A stretch of 64,000 nt of DNA from Shinisaurus crocodilurus (taxonomy: Eukaryota; Chordata; Lepidosauria; Squamata; Shinisauridae), in NCBI GenBank assembly GCA_021292165.1, contig CM037877.1, forward strand, positions 307,090,063-307,154,062, given 5' to 3'. The notes below the pieces were generated by a model that saw nothing but the letters and a program-made list of their open reading frames with translations, did not search any database and was not told where the DNA came from. Every line of letters starts with the position of its first letter. Position 1 is the first letter of the stretch. A program made the position numbers and the translations under genes. Positions 20,994 through 30,263 of this stretch are shown here, in pieces.

Positions 20994-21671
20994 CCCTCTC
21001 ACAGAAAGAAAAGATACTCATGCTGAAGGCCCCGGCATCCGAGCCGGTCTTTATAAGGCCCAGTGAAGCTGGATGTAGCCTGCATGGTCTCACCCTTGGG
21101 AAAACACAGCTTAGCTTTCAGGGCAGAAGCCGGCCCTGGTGCCACAGGGGTAAAACGCCAGTCCAGAGCCCAATGGCCGGGAGCCCAGGTTCAAGACACC
21201 CTCAGGCCTCAATCAACACTCCTAAATCCAGAACACTATTCTTACCTGTCCCCCCTTAAAAAAACAAAAACAAAAAAGACCAGAGAGCAGAAACTTAGTT
21301 ATACGTGTCTCTGGATTTGTTGGCAGCTTATAGGGCATTGAAACTGAACTTATTTTAAGGGAAACAGCTATATGAACCTGCCATTAGGTTTTTGCTTATA
21401 TGGAAGAGCAGCCTAGATAGTATAAAGTAGGAACAGGATGGGACAGCTAAGAGAACCAAAGATTACTAGGCCTGGTAAAAAAAATTGGTTCACTAGGCCT
21501 AGTTTGTGTCAGAGTAAAATTTCGGGAAGTATTTGCATAGGGTAGTAGAGTCCTTTGCACTTTGGAAAGGAGACACGTTTAAGAGAACAGGTTGCAGTTA
21601 ATGTAACCTTTTTTAGATATGTTGCCAACCGCAAGGTACAGAGCCAGGCTGCTTATGGAGAAGGTGTGGAC
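20994..21671. other. Unassigned DNA
   Basis: Moderately AT-rich from 21300 onward. No gene or repeat recognised. Confidence 0.4.

Positions 21672-21721
<50 letters not shown>
21672..21721. repeat. (ATT)n microsatellite
   Basis: About 16 uninterrupted ATT units. Confidence 0.97.
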
Positions 21722-21723
<2 letters not shown>

Positions 21724-21819
21724 CGGAATTTGCCAAAACGTCAGTAATGACATTTTCAGAAGGGAGGCACTTAGATTTAGAAAAAGAGGCTTCAATGAAG
21801 CTAGACCACCTTATAATAA

Positions 21820-22001
21820 CCAATCAGTAAGCTTACAGCATAATGGATACCAAGTATGGTATAGAGAAAGGGGTGGCAGAGGACTTACGGGTATAAAAGA
21901 ACGTTTCACCTGATGGGCAAGTTTCCTGCTTCCATCTCAACTCTGGAAGAACTTCTTTTTAGCGGGAAAGGGGACTGAGCCTCGGCCGGCAGAATTGTTG
22001 T
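21820..22001 (+). promoter_or_regulatory. Candidate TATA/CCAAT promoter with first-exon donor
   Basis: CCAAT at 21820-21824 and TATAAAAG at 21892-21899. About 100 bp of non-repetitive sequence then leads to a consensus 5' splice site (GTAAGT beginning at 22000). Spacing is as expected for a TATA promoter and short first exon. It could equally belong to an unrecognised LTR or LINE. No start codon context or downstream exon is seen. Confidence 0.25.
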
Positions 22002-22039
22002 AAGTCTATCTTTCTTTTCTATTTCTGTATAAAGTATGA

Positions 22040-23220
22040 ATGGTGTGTATGAGGACCTTTTTATTTGCCCAATATTTTAATGGTTGATTTTATTCCTTTT
22101 ATTATTGCCACTGTACCTCTGGATTGAATTTATTTTGACTGCTTGTTTTTATCGTGTTTGTGGAGGAAGGGGGGGGGCTGGCTGACCCGCCACACCCCCA
22201 CCCTTTCCTACCTCAAAGGACCCAAGACCCCCAGAGATCTCAAGGTACCAGATTGCCAGCCTCAGCTGTCTGCAATCCTACTTGAATCTCTGTTCAGGGA
22301 CATGCCTTTATGACTGTAACCTGGATTTAGTTGCTGGAACCACAGAGCAATCCACAAACACCACGTGGGGTAAAAAACCAAAGAAGGTTTATTCTGGTAG
22401 CATTTTACAACAAGAATAGGGAAATGAGAGAAGCACACGAAATTAGAGAGAGACACTTTGGTACAAAGTAATAGAGCTGCAAAAATAACAAAACCTGATT
22501 CTTTATATCTCCCAGACACACACTCTGTTACCTGGGGGTCAGTTCTCTTCCAGGGTTGGATCCAGCACAGCCTTGCCGCCCGGGGGGACTACTCCACCTA
22601 CCCGAAGGTCCGAGATGGGTAGCCCTCCACAAGGCCTGCCTTGCCAAAGCCCTCATTCAGCTAATTTCACCAGGAGCTACCTGGGGTCGGATCCTGAGGC
22701 CGCCCGAAGGCTTGGACCTCTGCTTGGCTTGCTGCCATTGCTCCACAGCCAGCAACCACGTGACGAACCAAAGACAAAGACAAAACCCACACGTTGGGAA
22801 ATATACCTTTCCCCCCCTCCCCTCCTCTCGGTAGCTCTGCTGCCTCTTAGCCAATCAGGATGCACTTCACCTGGCCAGGCAGGGGGAGGGGGACTCATGA
22901 CTTACTGGGCCTGAACTACATTTGCATTTGAAAGCCAGGTCTCCGGCTTTTCAGGACTTCCAGGCGCCATCGCCTCCTCCCAACCTTACTTGGTTTACAC
23001 ATGAGGAGGCGTGTGCGTGTGTGTGTGTGTGTGTGCGGGCGTGTGTAGTGTGTGCGTAGGAACCCTCAGAGGCTCTTTTTCTCCACAGTGTTATATTTTA
23101 ATATGTTTGTGTTTTTATACTATTTGTGTTGTTATTTTTGCGTTGTGTTTTGGAAACCGCCCAGGGAGCCTTTTGGCTGATGGGCGGTGAAGAAATATAT
23201 TAAATAAATAAATAAATAAA
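22040..23220 (+). mobile_element. LINE 3' tail split by a solo LTR
   Basis: T-rich 3' UTR at 22040-22158 resumes after the LTR at 23088 and ends with gaaaccgcccagggagcctt then ggtgaagaaatatattaaa and an (AAAT)n tail. The same kind of terminus occurs at 27.5 and 53.6 kb. The split shows that the LTR is younger than the LINE. Confidence 0.65.
22159..23087 (-). mobile_element. Solo LTR (endogenous retrovirus-like or Gypsy-like), copy 1
   Basis: Bounded by TGTGGAGG...CTCCACA and by an exact 5-bp duplication gtgtt (22154-22158 and 23088-23092). On the minus strand a TATAAA (22502-22507) lies upstream of an AATAAA (22388-22393), giving a compact R region. A TG-rich microsatellite sits close to the U3 end (23000-23050). 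No internal coding part remains, so two LTRs recombined to one. The 5-bp duplication does not by itself separate ERV3-like from Gypsy. Confidence 0.85.
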
Positions 23221-23827
23221 TTTATAATAAAAAGTACTTTATATCACTGTATCTCGTTGTATGTGTAAATAATATATTGGTATGTGAACTCAGAACTTAA
23301 TCGTGTCAAGACAATCATATTTCCAAGCCCATGACAAATTCAAACAGACTTAATTCAAAATTTCTTTCACATTCTCTTGTGCTTGTTGCGTCAGCCCAGG
23401 TCCTGCCAGCTGCCCTCCCATTTACTGGATCTTCGGCTCAAATGAGCACCTTGCCCCCGCTCCCACCACCCAAACATACAAGGATGTGGCATTTCTTGAG
23501 GACAGGACACAACTACTGTATATTAAATATAAACTGTTTTTTTTATTACGGTATATTGATTTAACACTAAATAGCAGCAAGCAATATAAGCCAATTACTT
23601 ACTTATAACTAGGGCGACCGAAAGAAATACAAATTTTCATTACTGTAAGAGCATTTTCCACCAAAGTGAATGGGGCAGCAGCCTCCCCTATTCACACTGT
23701 GCTTGCCAGGTGCGTCACCGCCCCCCCCCCCCCCGAATGCATGCTACAACATGGTACTACCAGGGCACACACAACAACCGCCAAAATAACATTTCCCCCA
23801 ACAGCGGCACTCAAATACTTGCCTGAA
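23221..23827. other. Unassigned AT-rich DNA
   Basis: No gene recognised; a poly-C run lies near 23720-23734. Confidence 0.45.
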
Positions 23828-24448
23828 TTTATTTATTTATTTATTATATTTATTAATCGCCCATCTGGCCGGCCACCCGGCCAACCTGGACGATGTACAA
23901 TTAAAACAATACAATAAAATATAATAATTAAAACAGTATTAAAAAAATCTTTTAAAATCCTAACCCACCCCATATTCCCGCCTGAAATACCATGTGTTTA
24001 ATGCACGGCAGAAGCTCATCACGGAGGGGGCATGGCGAAGGTCACTAGGGAGGGAGTTCCATAACATAGGGGCCGCCATAGAGAAGGCCCTCTTCCTAGT
24101 CCCCACCAGCCTGGCTGCTCTGGCTGATGGGATAAGGAGAAGGCCGTCTGTGGCAGATCTTGTTGAGCGGCCTACTTGATGTTGCTGGAGGCGCTCCTTG
24201 AGATAAACTGGGCTGGAGCCATGTAGGGTTTTAAAGGTCAAAACCAACACCTTGAATTCGGCTCGGCAAACAACTGGTAGCCAGTGCAACTCCTTAAGCA
24301 CTGGCGTGATGTGATCATGCCGGCGGCTGCCCTTAATCAGGCGAGCCGCCGTGTTCTGTACCAGCTGAAGCTTCCGAACCGTCTTCCAGGGTAACCCCAC
24401 GTAGAGCGCATTACAGTAGTCTAGGCGAGAGGAGACCAAGAATCTAGA
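23828..24448 (-). mobile_element. L2-like LINE 3' end
   Basis: An unbroken minus frame of about 159 codons shows [44 protein letters not shown], then [21 protein letters not shown] and [13 protein letters not shown]. This is the usual C-terminal part of an L2-group reverse transcriptase. The 3' UTR ends near 23828 in a TTTA repeat. It is the best preserved L2 fragment in the window, but lacks the catalytic YADD region. Confidence 0.88.
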
Positions 24449-24547
24449 GATGCTTTGACCTAGATTCCTGCATTGAGCAGGGGGTTGGACTCGATGGCCT
24501 TGTAGGCCCCTTCCAACTCTACTTTTCTATGATTTCTATGATTCTAA
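24449..24547 (+). mobile_element. CR1-type LINE, last 100 bp
   Basis: 5'-truncated copy beginning agatgctttgacctagattc and ending in (attctatg)-type repeats, the CR1 tail. It is inserted directly at the 5' break of the L2-like fragment. Confidence 0.85.
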
Positions 24548-24580
24548 GAATGACCCTTTCAGCACTTATATCTATGGAGC

Positions 24581-24886
24581 TGCCCAGTACGGAGTTAGAC
24601 CACTGATCCATTGGGACCAGCGTGGTCTATTCTGACTGGGAGTGGCTCTCCAGGGTCCCATGGTGCTTCCAGATGGAGGGCTCCCAGCAGTACCAGTCAT
24701 AATATTTCATGGGCAAGGCAGGGGAATGGCACCAAGAAAGTCTCATCTGGAAGGCCCCCCAAGGCAGAGGAGGGTCTTTCCCATCACCTGCAAACAAGGG
24801 ACCCTTTTCGTAACTGGAGGTTCCAGGGATCGAACCTGCAACGTTCTGCAAGCAAAGCAAGGGCTCTGCCGCTGAGCAATGGCCCT
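24581..24886 (-). repeat. tRNA-Ala-derived SINE, near full length
   Basis: On the minus strand the head (24815-24886) reads like tRNA-Ala(UGC): A box ttgctcagcggcagagc, anticodon region gctttgcttgc, B box ggttcgatccctgg. The body follows (plus strand tctactctgactggcagc type) and ends in the agttagaccactgatccatt region. This is the best copy for defining the family. It is not a working tRNA because the 3' acceptor side runs into the SINE body. Confidence 0.85.
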
Positions 24887-25153
24887 GTCATCATCGGGCC
24901 CTCCCTCCCAAAACCCTGGAACAAATAGAATGCATTATGCAAACTCACAATTTGCATGATCCGGGGCAAGGAGGTGAAATGAGGGTGACTGCACTGGGAT
25001 CTCATTGTCACAGATGACACACCGCCTCAGGAGAGACAGGCAACAAGCAAGAGTAACTCTGCTTAGTAAACACACATCCTGGAGGCTCCATCAAGTGGAG
25101 TGCAGAACATCCTATGAGCAAAGGGCCTAAGCGAGCATTTTGGCCCAGTGACC
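24887..25153. other. Unassigned DNA
   Basis: Nothing recognised. Confidence 0.4.
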
Positions 25154-25288
25154 CAGTGTTCTCCAGCCTTGGGTCCCCAGATGTTTTTGGCCTACAACTC
25201 CCAGCATGCCCCAGCCAGCTACGCTGGCTGGGGCATACTGGAAGTTGTAGGCCAAAAACATCTGGGGACCCAAGGTTGGAGAACAGCG
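25154..25288. mobile_element. Palindromic hAT MITE, CAGTGTTCTCC family, copy 6
   Basis: Same arms and centre as the other copies. The right terminus is mutated to AACAGCG, and no 8-bp duplication is evident. Confidence 0.88.
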
Positions 25289-25420
25289 ACTAGACTAGTC
25301 CAAATGCGAGAGATCAAGAGCAACGCAAAACCTTTCCTCCAAGTCTCCCAGCAAGCCGGGGTCATGTTTAGACCAACAGCCTGGTGGAGAATCCCCACCT
25401 CCCGTGGCCGACAGCTGCTG

Positions 25421-25453
25421 CTGCTGGTGGTGGTGGTGGTGGTGGTGGTGGTG
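25421..25453. repeat. (TGG)n microsatellite
   Basis: About 10 TGG units. Confidence 0.9.
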
Positions 25454-25493
25454 CTCTTAGCTGCTATTTCAAGAAGGGAGGGCACTGTATATA

Positions 25494-25876
25494 CAGGCAG
25501 TCCCCGGGTTAAGAACGTCCGACTTACGGGCAACTCGTACTTACGAATGGGCTTCCGGGTTCCCCGACCCCGGCTCTATGTCGTTTACGTAGAGTATAGT
25601 GGGGCATAAATATGATAAATACCTCACCTAACCTACCTCACAGGGTTGTTGTGAGGATAAAATGGAGAGGAGAAGGAGGATTATGTAAGCCGCCTTGAGT
25701 TCCTTGCAGGAAAAAAGGCGGGATATAAATAAATGTAATAATAAATAAATAAATAGTAATTTATGCAGTTTACGTAAATGCCGTATACTACGCTATTAAC
25801 TGTTCCGACGTACGTACAAATGCGACTTAAAGGCGTTCTTAAGAACGGAACTCGTTCGTAACCTGGGGGCTGCCTG
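25494..25876. mobile_element. Tigger-like (pogo group) element with a nested SINE
   Basis: Termini CAGGCAGTCCCCGGGTTA and TAACCTGGGGGCTGCCTG are flanked by TA (25492-25493, 25877-25878). The arms also share aagaacgtccgactta / ttcttaagaacgg. The interior was opened by a Sauria-type SINE tail. No transposase frame remains. Confidence 0.85.
25591..25757 (+). repeat. Chimeric Sauria SINE tail with foreign 5' piece
   Basis: About 165 bp that match 27569-27733 with one or two differences. The match includes agtggggcataaatatg and gataaat, which are not part of the SINE but of a LINE tail found intact at the second locus. The unit sits inside a Tigger element. Confidence 0.8.
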
Positions 25877-25930
25877 TATCGGGCGCTCCCCCAAAGGGAT
25901 TCATGCCACGGAGGTTGTTGCAAGGGCCAC

Positions 25931-26108
25931 GGCCTATGGCTCACGCTGGCTCAGCTTGTCTGAGCGGGGAAAGCTAAGCAGGATCAGGCCTGGTGATGAC
26001 GTGGATGAGAGACCCCTCCTCTGGTTTCCTGCATTGAGCAGGGGGTTGGACTCCGATGGCCTTGTAGGCCCCTTCCAACTCTAGGAATCTATGCATTTCT
26101 ATGCATTT
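25931..26108 (+). repeat. 5S rRNA-derived SINE with CR1-like tail, near full length, copy C
   Basis: The head begins ggcctatggctcacgc, close to the start of 5S rRNA (gcctacggcc...). The A box is aagctaagcaggatc, the intermediate element aggcctgg, and box C acgtggatgagagacc with two changes. The CR1-like part carries an extra C (gactccgatgg). The tail is atctatgcatttctatgc. Confidence 0.87.
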
Positions 26109-26335
26109 CCAGAAGAGCCCTGAAGCTGGATCAGCCCCAAGGCCTCCCTAGTTCTGCGTTCTGTCTGCACAGCCTCCAGCCACATGCCCCAATGGGAAGC
26201 CCACAAGCAGGACATGAGCACAATTTAGCCCTCATGCTCCCCAGCAACTGGCACACGGGACACGGAGACCTCTGCCTCCGATACTACCAGAGAGAATGAA
26301 CAGCCGTCATAATTAGGAGCCGCTGAGAGACTTAC
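26109..26335 (-). mobile_element. CR1-type LINE 3' end, diverged
   Basis: Plus-strand order agaagagccctgaagctgga, cacaagcaggacatgagc, then cccagcaactgg and tcataattaggagcc. Same arrangement as other CR1 3' UTRs here, but older. Confidence 0.7.
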
Positions 26336-26520
26336 GTATCCTCCATGGACCCTTCCTTGGTTTATTTGGCATCTTGACCTTTGGTTTATTCTCTCAAGTC
26401 CAGGGGGGGGGGAATTAGTTGGTTGTAGGTAGCAACCCTCAAATGGTAAGAGCAGTGGACTGAGCATTAGATGATTCTGCTCGGTCAGGAGTCCCCAACC
26501 CATTTGGACCCCTGGGCACA
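26336..26520 (+). repeat. Left arm of a 185-bp inverted duplication
   Basis: Nearly identical, in reverse orientation, to 28374-28557, with about five differences. The arm consists of about 150 bp of non-TE-like DNA (tccatggacccttccttgg ... gattctgctcggt) plus the first 35 bp of the hAT at 26486. Confidence 0.92.
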
Positions 26521-26589
26521 TTTGGGAATTTGAGAAACTGCTGTGGGCACCGCCACAAAATGCCTAATCAGTGGATCGCCGCTTTGGAG

Positions 26590-27190
26590 TCTACCTGTCG
26601 CGGCGGCTATGGTTCTCAGGCTGCGTCTTATCCAGCAGAAACTTTTGTTTCATATCTGTTGGACACCTCAACGTCTCTTTAATAAGGGATTGTCTAATTC
26701 AGCTAATTGCTATCGGTGCAACCAGGGCAGGTGCAAGGCAGTTTGGTGCCCTAGGCAAGATCAGATATTTAGCGCCCCCCTTCCCACTTGAGAGCGCTGT
26801 ATTTTTTTTTTCAAGGCGTTTCTGGCGCTCCCTTTAGCCCTGCGCCCTAGGCAGCTGCCTAGTTGGCCTAATGGTAGCACCAGCCCTGGGTGCAACACAG
26901 CTAATGCTTCTTTTAAACACGTTTTGGCAATGCCCAGTAGTCGCTTCTTTTGGATCTGCTTCATGGAAATTAACAAATGGAAGGGGAAATGGATTCTCTG
27001 CACCCTTCTGACAGCTAAAAGACTGATATTACAACATTGGAAGGATAAACACTCACCTCATATAACGCAATGGGTTGAGGGCCTAACAATGCTTTCTATA
27101 TATGAACGGGTGGCATATCGATACCAACTTCTAATGGATACTTATTTGAATATTTTGACCGCCTTTGTTGAAGCCTATGTATAATGGATA
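26590..27190 (+). mobile_element. L1-type LINE, ORF2 C-terminal fragment
   Basis: Reading across the nested MITE gives FHICWTPQRLFNKGLS, then a CYRC cysteine pair, followed after the MITE by FFWICFMEINKW, LLTAKRLILQHWKD and WVEGLTMLS. These resemble the cysteine-bearing C-terminus of L1 ORF2. It ends at a stop near 27183 and a short 3' UTR with an A run. Non-functional fragment. Confidence 0.7.
26723..26888. mobile_element. Short hAT MITE of the CAGGGC...GCCCTG family, nested
   Basis: Termini cagggcaggtgcaaggcag and ggtagcaccagccctg; internal gccctaggcaaga and tagcgcccccc. Exact 8-bp duplication ggtgcaac at 26715-26722 and 26889-26896. It interrupts the L1 fragment. Confidence 0.92.
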
Positions 27191-27479
27191 GAAAGTTGTA
27201 TGCATTTCAGACAAATCCATGTATGTGTATTTAAAAAAAAAACGGGGGGGCGGAATTGGGTACCTGCGGGCACCACACTGGACACGCCTTCATGGGTACC
27301 ATTGGAGGGCACAACATTGGAGACCCCTGTGCTAGCTGAACAGCCAGATGGGTCTCTTGAATGAGCCTTCTATGAGAGAGGGGGCTCAAGGAATGCTTTC
27401 TAGTGGTGACCTCTCACAAGAGCTCTGTGTGTGTGTGTGTGTGTGTGTGTAATGTAGTTGTGTGTGACCAACTACTGTA

Positions 27480-27733
27480 ATAGCATGGAGCTAAGATTTT
27501 ATTTGGTCTCTTTCATGTTGTGTTGGATGTGAAATTTAAACCACTTTGGGAGCCAACCTTGGCTGAAAAGTGGGGCATAAATATGATAAATACCTCACCT
27601 AACCTACCTCACAGGGTTGTTGTGAGGATAAAATGGAGAGGAGAAGGAGGATTATGTAAGCCGCCTTGAGTTCCTTGCAGGAAAAAAGGCGGGGTATAAA
27701 TAAATGTAATAATAAATAAATAAATAAATAAAT
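27480..27733 (+). repeat. LINE tail joined to a Sauria SINE 3' half
   Basis: Bases 27480-27592 are a LINE 3' tail (aaaccactttgggagcc...gtggggcataaatatgataaa). It is joined without a break to tacctcacctaacctacctc, the middle of a Sauria SINE, and runs to its ATAA tail. This looks like the parental arrangement for the chimera at 25.6 kb. A (TG)n lies just upstream at 27425-27450. Confidence 0.75.
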
Positions 27734-27757
27734 CAACGAAAAACATGAACACACAAA

Positions 27758-27893
27758 CAGGGCTCTCCAACCTTGGGTCCCCAGATGTTGCTGGCCTACA
27801 GCTCCCAGCATACCCAGCCAGCATGGCTAATGGCAAGGGATTCTGGGAGCTGTAGTTCAGCAACATCTGGGGACCCAAGGTTGGAGAGCCCTG
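27758..27893. mobile_element. Palindromic hAT MITE, CAGGGCTCTCC subfamily, copy 7
   Basis: Arms cagggctctccaacct and aggttggagagccctg with the gatgttgctggcctacagc interior, as at 9592. Flanks cacacaaa and agctagag do not match, so the duplication is lost or rearranged. Confidence 0.9.
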
Positions 27894-28373
27894 AGCTAGA
27901 GGATGATCATCACCGTCATGTATAGTAACAGCAAACTCAGTTCTTTGTGCACCGCTCCTTATGTAACCAAAATGGCACACAAGCAAGACGGAGGAATCAG
28001 ATTGCTCGTGGAAACCCTGAAGCTTGCAGAAGTACAAAAAACATTTCCCCCCAAAATCCTAAAACAGATCCATGAGGACTGAGCGTGCTCAGTGGACACA
28101 GAATGCTGACTGTCACGGGGGTGGGTGGGATGGAAAATCGATGGGGAGGGGGAACGGAATGGAGTATCCTGGAAGAGGATATGGCTGGCTGGCTGGTACC
28201 CTGACAGGCGCCCTCCACGCTGCAGCATTTTGCAGGTCCCATTTGTGATTCATCTATGGCTCAGTTTTTACGCTGCGGAGCGGAAGCTGCGTCCACGCAC
28301 GACCTGCCCCACACCACACCAGGGGATGGGTGGGTGATGTGGTTACTTCACACACTAGCACCGCACCCTACAG
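27894..28373. other. Unassigned DNA
   Basis: No gene or repeat recognised between the MITE and the inverted duplication. Confidence 0.4.
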
Positions 28374-28557
28374 GTGCCCAGGGGTCCAAATGGGTTGGGG
28401 ACTCCTGACCGAGCAGAATCATCTAATGCTCAGTCCTCTGCTCTTACCATTTGAGGGTTACTACCTACAACCAACTAATCCCCCCCCCCCCGGACTTGAG
28501 AGAATAAACCGAAGGTCAAGATGCCAAATAAACCAAGGAAGGGTCCATGGAGGATAC
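28374..28557 (-). repeat. Right arm of the 185-bp inverted duplication
   Basis: Reverse copy of 26336-26520. It begins with 35 bp of a hAT terminus (on the minus strand caggagtccccaacccattt), which stops abruptly at 28374 with no rest of the element. This arm is therefore the derived copy. Confidence 0.92.
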
Positions 28558-28616
28558 CTGGTTGTGGGCGCCCAACTGGCAACGTGGATTAGAACCCGCA
28601 CTCTACAAACGAGCAT

Positions 28617-28814
28617 GCCTTGTACTGCGTCAGGCTGCTTGTCCACCTGGGCCAGGATTGCCTGACCTGACTGGCAGCAGCGGCTCTCCAGGGCTCAGGC
28701 TGAGAGACGGCCCTTTCCCATCACCTGCACCCGGACCGTCTCAATGGGAGATGCCAGGGACTGAACCTGGGACCTTCTGCAGGGAAAGCAGGGGCTCTGC
28801 TACTCAACTGTGGG
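28617..28814 (-). repeat. tRNA-Ala-derived SINE
   Basis: Plus-strand order: cttgtactgcgtcaggctgc, gactggcagcagcggctctc, cccatcacctgcacc, then gatgccagggactgaacctg and gcagggaaagcaggggctc, the reversed B box, anticodon and A box. The 5' head is cut by a G run near 28812. Confidence 0.8.
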
Positions 28815-29950
28815 GGGGGGGGGCTCAGCATACCCGTAAGCACATATTAAAAAGAGAAGAAGATTAGGAGAACTTTATCAGGGATCTGCTGCCTTCAGAT
28901 CTGAAACTGTGAAAAGGTGTTATCTTGGCTTGTAAATTACCCTTTTAAGCATTTATCCTTCAGTGTGCATATCCTTACTGCCTGATCCCATCAGGCATCT
29001 TCGGAGGGGTTAAAGATTAAAACTGGCCCCACTATCTTCTATCTTCGCATACTGCAATCAGGAAAACCGCTCTCTGGCATGCCTGAAATCATTGCAGATG
29101 ACAAGCTTTTAAACTCGCCTGGCACAGAAACCTTCTGGTTCGTATCAGGAAGGCTGAAAACCTAAACACACAAAGTGGAACAACATGTCAATGGATTCTT
29201 TCAAGTTGTAGCCAGAGGCGTTTTATATCAAACGCAATGGGGGAAGGGAAAAGGAAAGGGGGGTAGCATTTCTCTCTTGGCTTGGCTAGAAAGTTTGTTT
29301 CTGCAATATCTGCACGATTCAAACACAAGCAATTCATTTATCTTCACAGTAAAAAAGTTTTATGGCAAACTTTGATGTACTAAGAAAAAGCAAAGAAAAG
29401 AACCATGTTTCCCCAAGGATACCCAACTCTGCTTCTCTTCTGTTCAGAGTTCTCCTCCACCCCTTGGCTTTATTATATTGGCTTCGGTTATTCTCCTCCT
29501 CCAAGTTCAAAGAAAGCAACTTATCTCTTATCCTCCATTCAAGGCAAGAATCAAAGAAGGTTGAAAAACAGCTGAGTCAGAGCAAGTTCGAACAGTCACT
29601 GGGTTCACAACAACCATTTTTGCTCCTTCAGCCCACATGGTGGCCCCCTGGTTTGTGGCGAGGAAGTGCGTGGCCAACGCAGTGACAGTAAGGAGCAGTC
29701 AGCGCTTTGATCCACGCCCACCGTCTCACAGCCACAAGCCCACGGAATAGCTAGGAATTGTGTGGCCACATCCTCCTTTTGACTACTGTTTTATCTGCAA
29801 CTAGCTTTTTTTACCCGGCGTTGCACGGGCCGTCATTTTCCTATAGGAGAAGAGATTTTAAAAAGCAGGGGGGGGGGGGAAGGCAAGATTGTATTTGGTG
29901 TAGGACTTTGGTCAGGAGATATAATTGATGGAGTATTCATGCATCTAGAT
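28815..29950. other. Unique DNA, candidate conserved element, no gene
   Basis: 28860-29160 is repeat-free and evenly composed (ttatcttggcttgtaaatta, ccatcaggcatcttcgg). Of all the unique stretches it looks most like a conserved non-coding element. A T-rich stretch and G run occur near 29800-29880. No exon supported. Confidence 0.35.
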
Positions 29951-30263
29951 CAGGGGTGGGCAACATGTGGTCCATTGGCAAAGCGTGGCCCCCACCATCC
30001 CTGAAATTTGGGGGGACCCCACAAAAAAATTTTAAACATTTTTTTCAAAACAAAACGGCATCAAGGGCTGCTGCTGAGTGCCAAAAAGGTCAAGAAGTTG
30101 TTCCTTTGGGGTCTCTATAGCAGCTACAGACACCATTATTTAAAAAGAAAGTATCCCTGCATCTGGTTTTGGTACCTGCAGAGGGTGGGGGGGGGGGTGC
30201 AGCCGGCAGCGGGGGTTCCAGAGCGGGAGAGGCCCCCGGACCTCCTTCAGCTGCTCACCCCTG
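29951..30263. mobile_element. hAT, CAGGGGTGGGCAAC type
   Basis: Left end caggggtgggcaacatgtgg, right end cagctgctcacccctg. Flanks atctagat (29943-29950) and agctagat (30264-30271) agree at 7 of 8 bases. Internal DNA has no transposase. Confidence 0.82.

Larger units (their letters stand above)
26486..27329. mobile_element. hAT, CAGGAGTCCCCAACC type, carrying L1 sequence
   Basis: Left end caggagtccccaacccattt, right end aacattggagacccctg. Flanks tgctcggt (26478-26485) and tgctagct (27330-27337) agree at 6 of 8 bases. Inner flanks share the g(g)gcac / gggcaccac subterminal motif. The interior is an L1 fragment, so either L1 inserted in the MITE or the hAT captured it. Confidence 0.75.

Noticed and set aside
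21672..21721. CRISPR-like or other periodic array
   Set aside because: Plain ATT microsatellite; no spacers. No CRISPR is expected in a vertebrate.
24815..24886. A functional tRNA-Ala gene on the minus strand
   Set aside because: The acceptor stem cannot pair and the sequence runs directly into a SINE body. Other copies have the same structure.
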